Positions 42,119-50,344 of a stretch of DNA of 64,000 nucleotides are shown here, in pieces. The first letter of the stretch is position 1; each line of letters begins with the position of its first letter. The DNA is taken from positions 744,001-808,000 of the forward strand of contig NZ_RAHW01000001.1 in assembly GCF_004117875.1 (NCBI RefSeq), given 5' to 3'. The translations under genes and the position numbers were made by a program. The stretch comes from Geomonas oryzae (GTDB lineage Bacteria; Desulfobacterota; Desulfuromonadia; Geobacterales; Geobacteraceae). The notes below the pieces were generated by a model. That model searched no databases, was not told where the DNA came from, and saw nothing but the letters and a program-made list of their open reading frames with translations.

Positions 42119-42373
42119 TTACAGTTCCTTCAGGGCTTCTTCCTGGCTGCGTACGAAGTTCTTCGCCCGGCCCGAAGGTGCGATGATGCCGTAGGCCATG
42201 GCCTCGTTGAGCTCCGCCTCGGTGGCGCCTGCATTTTTCGCGACCGCGAAATGTTTCTTGAGTCAGTCCGGGCAGCCGACCGCTACGGCGCATGCCACGC
42301 GGATCAGCTCACGGTACTTCTCCTCGAGGACTTCCTCGTACTCGAAATCGAGAATCTTCTTGCGGATCTTCAT
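42119..42373 (-). CDS. AhpD-like/CMD-family selenoprotein (in-frame TGA as Sec37)
   Basis: 84 codons with a TGA at 42263-42265 read as selenocysteine. Residues run MKIRKKILDFEYEEVLEEKY, then LIRVACAVAVGCPD-U-LKKHFAVAKNAGATEAE, and end LKEL. C34-P-D-U37 with His 41 is the CxxC-H redox centre of the carboxymuconolactone decarboxylase/AhpD family with Sec for the second Cys. The same frame stays well conserved on both sides of the TGA, which argues against a pseudogene. GGGAGGT precedes the ATG. A terminator follows. Probably a small peroxide- or disulfide-reducing protein. Confidence 0.85.
42232..42253 (-). promoter_or_regulatory. bacterial SECIS-like hairpin
   Basis: Within the coding sequence, 17 bases after the TGA: RNA stem CAUUUCGC pairing GCGAAAAAUG (two extra A bulged) with apical loop GGUC. 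Position and GU-bearing loop fit bacterial SECIS elements that bind SelB. Confidence 0.7.
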
Positions 42374-42898
42374 GGTCAACCTCCCTGTGCGGTGCTGTGG
42401 CGTTGAACGCCTACATAACTAGCACAAACCTCATGGGCTGAAAACCATAACCTGAAAAAAGAAGGGTCACCGGGGATTTTTCGGGGACGGCGGGAAAGTG
42501 TAGACGCGAAGCGATGCAGGTGCCCTCGCGCTCCCCCCTTTGCGAAGGGGGGACGGGGGGGATTTGCTTTTTGCTCCCAGTATCACCCCGTTGAACAGGG
42601 TTGTGTCGCTTCCCCCGCTGACAAATCGCTACTGGTGCTCGTCATCTGGCGTCTGCTTGCGTGACGCCCCCTGCAAAAGGCCAAGGCTAAATCCCCTCTG
42701 TCCCCCCTTCGCAAAGGGGGGGACGCTAGGGCATGTTCTCTGCTAGACAAGTAACACCATTGGCTCTCCGGAATTCCTGGATGAACCTTCGCAAAGGGGG
42801 GGACGTCAGGGCATGCTCTCTGCTACGACGAGTAACACTATTGGCTCCCCGGAACTCTCTGAAGAACAAAAAGAGGTGACCGGTGCAGAGGGGGAGGG
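42374..42898. other. repeat-rich gap without a gene
   Basis: About 525 bases. Contains type C repeats: CCCCCCTTTGCGAAGGGGGG-like palindromes near 42534 and 42702, and a tandem pair of about 80-base units at 42706-42784 and 42786-42866 that begin CCTTCGCAAAGGGGGG and end with a GGCTC.CCGGAA.TC.CTG.A.GAA phrase. No ORF here is convincing. Confidence 0.6.
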
Positions 42899-43264
42899 CT
42901 AGCCGCGATTCGCGCCGTCCTCTGCCGCAGCCATGCCGTTACCGGTCAGCTTGCGCACCGCGACCGTCATGCCGCGCACCTTCGCCTCGAAATCGCCGTA
43001 GGCGCGGGCGATCTCCCCCTCGGCGCTCGCCACCAGCGCGTTCAGCTTTCTTTCCGCGGCTTCGAGCTCTTTTCGGTACTGCTCCAACTGCTCGTCCACG
43101 TCCATCAGCATGTTTTCCAGTTTCCAGCGCCGGTTGGCCGGGGAGAGGGAGTAGTCGTTGAGGATCGCGGTGATGTCGTCCTCGGTGTTCTGCAGGTGCG
43201 CTTCCGCTTCCCTTCTTTTCCTGATCGCCTGCCGCATCTTCTCGAACGAAATGATTTTGCCCAT
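42899..43264 (-). CDS. coiled-coil hypothetical protein
   Basis: 121 residues from the ATG at 43264 (GAAGGA upstream); the open frame reaches 43324. Charged throughout, with heptad-like helices (ENMLMDVDEQLEQYRKELEA, ERKLNALVASAEGEIARAYG). No signal, no Cys. Family not recognised. Adjacent genes give no hint. Confidence 0.68.
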   Translation of the reverse strand: MGKIISFEKMRQAIRKRREAEAHLQNTEDDITAILNDYSLSPANRRWKLENMLMDVDEQLEQYRKELEAAERKLNALVASAEGEIARAYGDFEAKVRGMTVAVRKLTGNGMAAAEDGANRG

Positions 43265-43542
43265 ACCTTTTCCTTCAGCGCGTGTTTCAACCGGGGTGAC
43301 GTGCCCCGGTCCTGCCGGCCGCATCGTTTGTGGTCGGCGAGGCCACTGATATCTTATTTTATTTGCTGCGGTCGTGTAAACGCTGAAATAAAAAGGAAAA
43401 ACTCACGAACCGGCGGGCGGCATCGAGATGGGGCTGCCAAGGGGGGCGGCTTGAAAGTGTCGGGAAATCTGATACTTTATCCCCTTGTGTGCGCGGGTGA
43501 CCAAGGCGGCCGGCGTCTCGGCCTTTATGAAAGAGGGGAGCG

Positions 43543-44874
43543 ATGAAAGGCAAAGAAGCGAGGGACGTTCTGGAACACGTAACAGACCCGACCAGGCTCG
43601 CGGCCTTGCGTGCCGTCGCCCTGCTCGACACACCCGCCGAGGAAGCGTTCGACAGGCTGACGAGGCTCGCGGCCCGCTTCACCGGTGCCCCGGCCGCCCT
43701 CGTCTCCCTGATCGATTCGGATCGCCAATTCTTCAAAAGCTGTCTCGGACTTCCCGAGCCGTGGCAGTCACGGCGGGAGACTCCGCTTTCGCATTCCTTC
43801 TGTCAGTACAACCGCATCGCCAAGACCCCGCTGGTCATAACGGACGCGCGCGAGCATCCGCTTTTCAAGGACAACCTCGCCGTCCGGGACTTGAATGTGA
43901 TTGCCTACCTCGGCATCCCCCTCACCAGCGCGGACGGCTACATCCTCGGCTCTTTCTGCGTCCTTGACGGAAAGCCCAGAGAGTGGACCGGAGAGCAGAT
44001 CTCCGTAGTGGAGGATCTGGCTGCCGCGGTAATGACGGAGATTCAGCTCAGGTCGGAGATCGTGACCCGGCGCCTGGCCGAGCGGCAGACGAAGGAGAGA
44101 AACGCCGAGCTTTGTACCGCATACGAGAAGCTGGAGCGGGAAAGTGCGGAGCGGGTGCAGGCTGTGGAGCGGCTCAGGCAGATGGACCGGATGCTGATCC
44201 AGCAGGGGCGGCTGGCGGCGATGGGGGAGTTGATCAGCAACATCGCGCACCAGTGGCGCCAGCCGCTGAACGTGCTCGCCCTCCTGGCACAGGACCTCCC
44301 CATCACCCTGCGGCTTGGTGAGCTGACCGAGGAGTACCTGGACACGAAGGTGGAGAAGATGATGGATGCCATCGTGAAGATGTCGCAGACCATCGACAAG
44401 TTCAGGAGCTTTTTCAACCCGGCTTCCGAGAAGACCGGGTTTTCAGTGCTCGAGGCGGTGGAGAAGACGGTCTCCCTGGTGGACATCAGCCTGCACGAGG
44501 TGCAGATAAGGATCGAAGTCACCTCCTCGGGGCAACCGCAGGTCGACGGGTACCCGAACGAGTACGCACAGGTGCTCTTGAACCTTCTCATCAACGCGCG
44601 GGACGCCTTCGTGGCGGCGAAGCCGCCCCAGCCGACGATCCGGATCCACGTGGGTGAAGAGAACGGCCGGTCGGTGGTGACTGTCGCCGACAACGCCGGG
44701 GGGGTGCCGGAGGAGATCCTCGACAAGGTGTTCGACCCTTACTTCACCACGAAAGGGCCGCAAGGTGCGGGGATCGGTCTTTACATGGCGAAGATGATCA
44801 TCGAGAGGAACATGGGAGGAACGCTCACCGTCGAGAACGCCGAGGGGGGTGCCAAGTTCCGCGTGGTGGTGTGA
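43543..44874 (+). CDS. GAF-domain sensor histidine kinase
   Basis: 443 residues, soluble. N-terminal GAF (about 15-170, with HSFCQYN and YLGIPLTSADGYILGSFCVLD), coiled coil (about 180-225), HisKA with His in NIAHQWRQPLNVLALL and ATPase motifs NLLINARDAF, DNAGGVP and GAGIGLYMAKMIIERNMGG. The HQWRQPL form of the H-box belongs to a class common in Geobacter. No regulator adjacent. AGGGGAGCG precedes the ATG. Confidence 0.9.
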   Translation: MKGKEARDVLEHVTDPTRLAALRAVALLDTPAEEAFDRLTRLAARFTGAPAALVSLIDSDRQFFKSCLGLPEPWQSRRETPLSHSFCQYNRIAKTPLVITDAREHPLFKDNLAVRDLNVIAYLGIPLTSADGYILGSFCVLDGKPREWTGEQISVVEDLAAAVMTEIQLRSEIVTRRLAERQTKERNAELCTAYEKLERESAERVQAVERLRQMDRMLIQQGRLAAMGELISNIAHQWRQPLNVLALLAQDLPITLRLGELTEEYLDTKVEKMMDAIVKMSQTIDKFRSFFNPASEKTGFSVLEAVEKTVSLVDISLHEVQIRIEVTSSGQPQVDGYPNEYAQVLLNLLINARDAFVAAKPPQPTIRIHVGEENGRSVVTVADNAGGVPEEILDKVFDPYFTTKGPQGAGIGLYMAKMIIERNMGGTLTVENAEGGAKFRVVV

Positions 44875-44911
44875 TTTGCACCACCTTTGGCGACGGGAAG
44901 ATCGTCTGGAG

Positions 44912-45142
44912 ATGGTAGGGGGCAAGGCTGCCAGCACAGGCGACCTCGTACTGGTGGGGAAAGAGGTGAATCCGGTCATCAAGGTCCTTACTCGACACGG
45001 CATCACCGTCACGGCTGTCCACAGCCACATGCTTTTCGAAACGCCCCGCCTCTTTTTCCTGCACTGGTGGGCGTACGACGACCCGGAGAAAGTGGCTCGG
45101 GGGCTGCAAGCGGCCCTGGAGAAGGCGGACATAAAGAAATGA
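44912..45142 (+). pseudogene. fragment of a DUF1259 (LppY/LpqO-like) gene
   Basis: 76 residues: STGDLVLVGKEVNPVIKVLT, ITVTAVHSHMLFETPRLFFL, WWAYDDPEKVARGLQAAL. This equals only the last third of the usual DUF1259 protein; no matching N-terminal part or signal peptide precedes it, because the kinase gene ends 37 bases upstream. The sequence is intact as far as it goes. It may be a remnant or a trimmed functional module. The stop overlaps the chrA start. Confidence 0.6.
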
Positions 45143-46299
45143 CGGACGCAAGAGATGAAAATGCGTTGATCCCGGTGGGGTTGTGGGAGCTGGTGCTGTA
45201 TTTCCTGCGTCTCGGGGCCCTTGGCTTCGGCGGACCCATCGCCCTTGCCGGTTACATGCAGCGTGATCTCGTGGCGCGGCGCTGGGTCTCCGAGCAGGAG
45301 TACAAAGAAGGTCTCGCATTTTCGCAGACATGTCCCGGGCCCCTAGCCGCCCAACTGGCCATGTGGATGGGGTTCATCCGTCACGGCGCCACGGGGGCCT
45401 CGCTGGTCGGCATAGCGTTCATTCTCCCCCCCTACCTCATGGTGTTGATCGTCGCCTTCCTGTACGTCACCTATCACGGGCTCCCCGTCGTCCAAGCGCT
45501 CTTTTACGGCATCGGGCCGGCGGTGATCGCCGTCGTCGCGCTATCGGCCCAGCGCCTGGCGCGGACGCTCGTGGGGAAGGACAAGAGGCTCTGGGTGATT
45601 TTCGCGACGCTGGCGGTGATAACTGTTGTCGCGAAGGCGGAAATAGCGTGGCTTTTCGTCGTCTCTGGTGGAATCGGGGTGCTTCTTTACCATCCGCCGC
45701 AAAAGTGGCGGCGATACCGGCAGCCCGAAAGCACCCTCCTGGCTTTGCCTGCTGCGGCAGGCAAAGCCCTCTCCCTGTCGCTGCTGGGCTCGCTAGGCGC
45801 TTTCTTTGTCAAAGCGGGGGCCTTCACTTTCGGCAGCGGCCTCGCCATAGTTCCTTTCCTGCATCAGGGGGTCGTGCTGCAGCACCACTGGCTGAACGAG
45901 CGCCAGTTTCTCGACGCGGTCGCCGTCGGCATCATCACGCCGGGACCGGTGGTGATTACGGCGGCCTTCGTGGGGTATCTCGTTGCCGGGGTCACTGGGT
46001 CCGTCATCGCTGCAGCTGCGGTTTTTCTGCCGGTGTACCTGTTCGTCCTCTTCATCGGGCGGTATATCCTGCGGTACCGTGAGCATCCGGCCCTGCAGGG
46101 TTTTGTGAAAGGTGCGACCGCGGCGGCAACCGGCGCCATCGCAGGCGCTTCGGTGATACTGGCGGAGAAGTCTGTCATCGATCTGAACACGGCGTTAATA
46201 GGGGGGACAGCCCTTCTTGTGCTTTGGCGGTTCAAGACGCCGGAGCTGCTCGTCGTTGCGCTTTCAGCCGTTGCGGGGGTGGTTTTGTACCCTGGTTAG
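45139..46299 (+). CDS. chrA: chromate transporter ChrA family
   Basis: 386 residues, two CHR domains in one chain. N-terminal FLRLGALGFGGPIALAGYMQ, FSQTCPGPLAAQLAMWMGF; C-terminal copy FFVKAGAFTFGSGLAIVPFL and GIITPGPVVITAAFVGYL. About ten to twelve helices. It exports chromate in characterised cases; the natural anion here is not known. ATG overlaps the stop of the DUF1259 fragment. The long form is the one usual in Proteobacteria. Confidence 0.92.
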   Translation: MTDARDENALIPVGLWELVLYFLRLGALGFGGPIALAGYMQRDLVARRWVSEQEYKEGLAFSQTCPGPLAAQLAMWMGFIRHGATGASLVGIAFILPPYLMVLIVAFLYVTYHGLPVVQALFYGIGPAVIAVVALSAQRLARTLVGKDKRLWVIFATLAVITVVAKAEIAWLFVVSGGIGVLLYHPPQKWRRYRQPESTLLALPAAAGKALSLSLLGSLGAFFVKAGAFTFGSGLAIVPFLHQGVVLQHHWLNERQFLDAVAVGIITPGPVVITAAFVGYLVAGVTGSVIAAAAVFLPVYLFVLFIGRYILRYREHPALQGFVKGATAAATGAIAGASVILAEKSVIDLNTALIGGTALLVLWRFKTPELLVVALSAVAGVVLYPG

Positions 46300-46371
46300 G
46301 GACGGCCCCTCGGGGACTGTCGGGGCCGGAAGGCGGCAGGGGGAAGGCGGAAGGGATGTGACGAACTACGA

Positions 46372-46406
46372 AAAGAGCCGCAACCTACAAGGTTACGGCT
46401 CTTTCT
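46372..46406. terminator. two-way terminator between chrA and ssb
   Basis: AAAGAGCCG and CGGCTCTTT arms extended by AACCT/AGGTT with a bulge on each side; T runs on the plus side and A run on the left. Confidence 0.8.
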
Positions 46407-46428
46407 TTACGTTTTATGCGTTACTACG

Positions 46429-46869
46429 CTAGAACGGGATCTCGTCGTCCGGGTTGAAGACCGGCTCTTCGTAGCCGCCGCCCTGGTTGTAATCCTGCTG
46501 CGGACGGCCGCCGCCCTGGCGCGGTGCGCCGCCCTCGCCTTTCGCGGAGAGCATCTGCATCTTCTCGCCGACGATCTCGGTGGTGTAGCGGTCCTTGCCG
46601 TCCTTGTCGGTCCACTTGCGGGTCTGCAGGCGTCCCTCGATATATACGGTCTTACCCTTGGCGAGGTACTCGCCGGCGATCTCGGCGAGACGCGCCCAGA
46701 GGGTGATGTTGTGCCATTCGGTCTTGTCTTCCCAGTTGCCGTCCTTGCCCTTGATCCGGTCGGTGGTGGCCAGGGAGAAGGAGGCTACGGCGGTGCCGCC
46801 GGCGGTGTAACGGACCTCAGGGTCCTTGCCCAGGTTGCCTATGAGCATCACCTTGTTCAGACTTGCCAT
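46429..46869 (-). CDS. ssb: single-stranded DNA-binding protein
   Basis: 146 residues. OB fold ([38 protein letters not shown]), a short Gly/Gln-rich linker and the acidic tip DDEIPF that recruits partners. Tetrameric SSB for replication, repair and recombination. AAAAGGAG precedes the ATG. Confidence 0.96.
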   Translation of the reverse strand: MASLNKVMLIGNLGKDPEVRYTAGGTAVASFSLATTDRIKGKDGNWEDKTEWHNITLWARLAEIAGEYLAKGKTVYIEGRLQTRKWTDKDGKDRYTTEIVGEKMQMLSAKGEGGAPRQGGGRPQQDYNQGGGYEEPVFNPDDEIPF

Positions 46870-46979
46870 GGGGGTGTTCTCCTTTTGCGTTTTGAATTGG
46901 GGAAGTGTATAGAAATCGCGCCCTCATGGCAAGCGATATTGTTTGACTCTCATCGTAAAAAAAAGTAACGTAACCGGTC

Positions 46980-47675
46980 ATGCTGAGAGCTCGTATCTAC
47001 CTTCTTTTCTTCGTTCCGTACACGTTGTTATGCAGCCTCGCCGCCGTGATAGGCGGCCTGTTCGACGCTTCCGGCCGGGCGGGTCACGCCTGCGCCAGGG
47101 TCTGGAGCCTCGGCTCCCTCTGGGCGGCCCGGATCAGTGTCGAAGTGGAGGGGCTGGAAATGGTCCCGACCGAGGGGCCCGTCATCTACATGGGGAACCA
47201 CCAGGGCAACTTCGACATCCTGGCCCTGACCCGCGCCATCCCGCGTCTGTTCTCCTGGGTCGCCAAGGAGGAGCTCTTCCGGGTGCCGGTCTTCGGCGCC
47301 GCGATGCGCCGGGCCGGGTACATCCCGCTTGACCGCAGCGACGGCAGGAAGGCGCTTAAGAGCATGAACCAGGCGGCCAAGCGCATCGCCTCCGGTGCGA
47401 GCGTGGTCATCTTCCCGGAGGGGACCCGCACCAAGGACGGCGCGCTCCTTCCCTTCAAGCGCGGCGCCTTCATGCTGGCGGCACGCGCCGGGGTTCCCAT
47501 CGTCCCATTCACCATCAACGGCAGCAGGGCCATCAACCCGCGCAACCGGATCGAGCTGTGCCCCGGCACCATCAGGGTCAGCTTCGGCGCGCCGATCGAG
47601 GTCGCGGGGGTCGCCGAGGCCGAGCTCCTGGAACGGGTGCGCGCGGCGATCGCGGCAAAGCTGGAGGTTGACTAG
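46980..47675 (+). CDS. plsC: 1-acyl-sn-glycerol-3-phosphate acyltransferase
   Basis: 231 residues with an N-terminal membrane segment. Acyltransferase motifs NHQGNFD (HX4D), FPEGTRT and VPIVPFTINGS. It makes phosphatidic acid from lysophosphatidic acid at the inner membrane. It leads a short run with two small membrane-associated proteins (47676 and 47885), the first starting directly after its stop. Confidence 0.94.
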   Translation: MLRARIYLLFFVPYTLLCSLAAVIGGLFDASGRAGHACARVWSLGSLWAARISVEVEGLEMVPTEGPVIYMGNHQGNFDILALTRAIPRLFSWVAKEELFRVPVFGAAMRRAGYIPLDRSDGRKALKSMNQAAKRIASGASVVIFPEGTRTKDGALLPFKRGAFMLAARAGVPIVPFTINGSRAINPRNRIELCPGTIRVSFGAPIEVAGVAEAELLERVRAAIAAKLEVD

Positions 47676-47858
47676 ATGGCGATCGTGTACCTGGTGCCGG
47701 CCCTTTTCGGCGTCGCGCTCATCTTCTGGGGACTCCCGGCCGCACACCGGCTGCGCTCCCCCTTGAACGTCCTCGCGGCGGCGGCCGTGCTTCTGGGCGT
47801 GGCGCTCCTCCTTCTCGGGACGCTGCTCACCGTGGCCCCGAACTTCTTCCGAGGATGA
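47676..47858 (+). CDS. small membrane protein
   Basis: 60 residues, two hydrophobic helices (IVYLVPALFGVALIFWGL, NVLAAAAVLLGVALLLLGTL). Starts at the base after the plsC stop. No known family. Conservation and role cannot be judged here. Confidence 0.65.
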   Translation: MAIVYLVPALFGVALIFWGLPAAHRLRSPLNVLAAAAVLLGVALLLLGTLLTVAPNFFRG

Positions 47859-47884
47859 CGCGACAGGGGAGTAACAGGAACGAC

Positions 47885-48292
47885 ATGGATAAGGTCAAGA
47901 CCATAGCAATAAACGTAGCGGCAGTCGTCGCCATATCCCTTGCCCTGCTCTGGGGGAACACCCTCTACCGGCAGTACGTGCAGTTCGACAAGGGGGAGAA
48001 GGCGATGCTCTCCGGGGACTTCACCGCCGCGGTGGCCGGGTACGAGGCGGCCATCCACATGTACACCCCGGGGAGCTCCGTGGTGCCGCGCGCCGCGCAG
48101 AAACTGTGGGATCTCGGCCAGATGGCCGAGGGGAGGCACGACACGGCGCGGGCGCTCATCGCCTACCGTGCCCTGAGGAGCTCTTTCTACGCGGTGGCAG
48201 GCACCTACGCGCCGGGACAGGACTGGATCGCGCGCTGCGATGCCCGCATCGCGGACCTCGTGCTGCTGCAGAAGGGGCGGCCGGGGGCTTAG
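47885..48292 (+). CDS. membrane-anchored hypothetical protein (TPR-like)
   Basis: 135 residues from the ATG at 47885 (AGGA upstream); an in-frame ATG at 47855 overlaps the preceding stop. One N-terminal helix anchor (INVAAVVAISLALLWG) and then two helix pairs with repeat-like spacing (KGEKAMLSGDFTAAVAGYEA, HDTARALIAYRALRSSFY) as in tetratricopeptide repeats. No catalytic motif. Confidence 0.68.
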   Translation: MDKVKTIAINVAAVVAISLALLWGNTLYRQYVQFDKGEKAMLSGDFTAAVAGYEAAIHMYTPGSSVVPRAAQKLWDLGQMAEGRHDTARALIAYRALRSSFYAVAGTYAPGQDWIARCDARIADLVLLQKGRPGA

Positions 48293-48609
48293 GGGTATTG
48301 ACCACGGGGTTTGGTAGCTGAAGCGGCTACCCAGGCAAAATCCCCCCTGTCCCCCCTTCGCCAAGGCTACGGGGGGCAAGCTCCCCCTTCGCAAAGGGGG
48401 GGACGCGAGGGCACGGGCATCGCTGCATTACAACATCGCTGTGGCTCCCCGGAATTCTCCGAAGAACCTCGCAAAGAGGGTAGAAGCATCACCTCTTGTG
48501 GGGACTTCCGATCAACATCACTCCGCAAAGGCGCGGTCCGGTCGTGAGGCGGCCGGCGAGCGGCAGGCGCGGGGAGCGGGGGGACGACGTCTCCCGGCAA
48601 AGGAGCATC
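48293..48609. other. gap with type C repeats before the RNase J gene
   Basis: About 315 bases with no firm gene. 48340-48410 holds CCCCCCTTCGCCAAGG and CCCCCTTCGCAAAGGGGGG palindromes followed by the same GGCTCCCCGGAATTCTC phrase as the tandem units at 42706-42866. The rest is GC-rich spacer. Confidence 0.55.
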
Positions 48610-50286
48610 TTGGAAGCAACCAGTATCGAGAGTACCGGCCTGAAGTTCGTGGCGCTCGGAGGGCTCGGCGAGATCGGCCTGAACATGGCGGCCTTCGAGT
48701 ACGGCGAGGACATCGTCATCGTCGACTGCGGCCTTATGTTCCCGGAGCCGTACATGCTGGGGATCGACGTGGTCATCCCGGACATCGGCTACCTAATGGA
48801 GCGGGCCGACCGCATCCGGGCCATCCTGCTCACGCACGGTCACGAGGACCACATCGGCGCGCTCCCCTACGTGCTGCGCGACATCAATCCCCCCATCTAC
48901 GGCACCGCCCTCACCTTGGGCTTCGTGAAGGAGAAGCTCAAGGAGTTCGAGCTGGACCAGAAGGTCGATCTCCGTGTGGTGAAACCGAAGGACGTCATCG
49001 AGCTCGGCGACTTCATCGTGGAGTTCATCCGCGTCGCCCATTCCACCGTGGACGGCTGCGCCCTGGCCCTCACCTGCCCGGAAGGGGTGGTAGTCCACAC
49101 CGGCGACTTCAAGCTCGACCAGACCCCGGTGGACGGAGAGCTCACCGATCTCACCACCTTCGCCCGTTACGGCCAAAGGGGCGTGCTCGCGCTCTTCGCC
49201 GACTCCACCAACGTGGAGCGCGAGGGGTACACGCTCTCGGAGCGGGTGGTGGGGGAGGCCTTCGACGAGATCTTCCCGAGCTGCGCGGGGCGCGTCATCG
49301 TCGCCGCCTTTTCGAGCAACATCCATCGCGTGCAGCAGGTGGTGGACGCGGCGCGAAAGAGCGGCAGGAAGGTGCTCTTGAACGGCCGCTCCATGATCGC
49401 CAACGTGCAGATCGCGCGTGAACTCGGTTACCTGAGGGTCCCCGACGACGTCCTGATGGATCTGAAGGAGCTCCCGAAGCTCCCGAAAGAGCAGGTCTGC
49501 ATGATCACCACCGGGAGCCAGGGGGAGCCGAGAAGCTCGCTCATCCGGATCGCGATGGACGACCACAAGCAGATCAAGCTGGAGCGGGGCGACACGGTGA
49601 TCCTCTCCTCGCGCTTCATTCCGGGGAACGAGAAGACCATCTCGGACCTGATGAACCACCTCTACCGTCGCGGCGCCGAGGTGATCCACGAGAAGGTATC
49701 CGAGGTGCACGTCTCGGGGCATGCAAGCCAGGAGGAGCTTAAGCTTTTGCACAACCTGGTGCGGCCGCGCTTCTTCGTCCCGGTGCACGGCGAGTACCGC
49801 CACCTCGTGAAGCACGCCCAACTGGCCCAGAAGGTCGGCACACCCGAGGAACGCTGCATCCTTGCGGTTAACGGCGACGTGGTTCTTTTCCAGGGGGGCG
49901 AGGCGGCCGTCGTGGAGCAGGTGAACACCGGCCGGGTCTTCGTGGACGGCAAGGGGGTCGGCGACGTAGGCAACGTGGTCCTGAAGGACAGGAAGCATCT
50001 TTCCGAGGACGGCATGGTGGTGGTCATCGTCGGCATCAACCAGGTGAGCGGCGAGATCATCTACGGCCCGGACATCGTGTCGCGCGGCTTCATCTTCGAG
50101 GACGAGAGCCAGCAGTACCTGGACGAGGCGAAGAAGGTGGTGCTGGACACCCTGGCAATGGTGAGTACCGAGGCGCTCACCGATTGGAGCGAGGTGAAGC
50201 TCGAGGTCCGCCGCGTGCTGCGCCGTTTCTTCAACAAGACCATAGAGAGGCGGCCGGTGATCCTGCCGCTTGTTTTGGAGATGTAA
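48610..50286 (+). CDS. rnj: ribonuclease J
   Basis: 558 residues from a TTG at 48610 that has AAGGAG 4 bases before it; the open frame extends to 48496. Metallo-beta-lactamase/beta-CASP fold: GGLGEIGLNM, LLTHGHEDHIGALPY (HxHxDH), HSTVDGCALAL, HTGDFKLD, SDSTN-like FADSTNVEREG and a C-terminal domain. It degrades and matures RNA from 5' ends. Followed by ftsK, with a half type A repeat between. Confidence 0.93.
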   Translation: MEATSIESTGLKFVALGGLGEIGLNMAAFEYGEDIVIVDCGLMFPEPYMLGIDVVIPDIGYLMERADRIRAILLTHGHEDHIGALPYVLRDINPPIYGTALTLGFVKEKLKEFELDQKVDLRVVKPKDVIELGDFIVEFIRVAHSTVDGCALALTCPEGVVVHTGDFKLDQTPVDGELTDLTTFARYGQRGVLALFADSTNVEREGYTLSERVVGEAFDEIFPSCAGRVIVAAFSSNIHRVQQVVDAARKSGRKVLLNGRSMIANVQIARELGYLRVPDDVLMDLKELPKLPKEQVCMITTGSQGEPRSSLIRIAMDDHKQIKLERGDTVILSSRFIPGNEKTISDLMNHLYRRGAEVIHEKVSEVHVSGHASQEELKLLHNLVRPRFFVPVHGEYRHLVKHAQLAQKVGTPEERCILAVNGDVVLFQGGEAAVVEQVNTGRVFVDGKGVGDVGNVVLKDRKHLSEDGMVVVIVGINQVSGEIIYGPDIVSRGFIFEDESQQYLDEAKKVVLDTLAMVSTEALTDWSEVKLEVRRVLRRFFNKTIERRPVILPLVLEM

Positions 50287-50287
50287 T

Positions 50288-50327
50288 CCGCCCCCTCCCC
50301 AAACCTCCCCCTCCGGGGGAGGGAGTT
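50288..50327. repeat. type A repeat, half unit (between rnj and ftsK)
   Basis: CCCTCCCCAAACCTCCCCCT then CCGGGGGAGGGAG: the right half only of the unit seen at 5134-5215. Confidence 0.65.
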
Positions 50328-50344
50328 CAAAACACAGGTAACGC

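Noticed and set aside
42119-42373. Reading the AhpD-like gene as a pseudogene with a nonsense codon
   Set aside because: The TGA replaces the redox Cys exactly, both halves are well kept, and a SECIS-like hairpin follows.
42374-42898. CRISPR array in the 42.4-42.9 kb repeat region
   Set aside because: Units are about 80 bases, only two in tandem, with no regular spacers and no cas genes.
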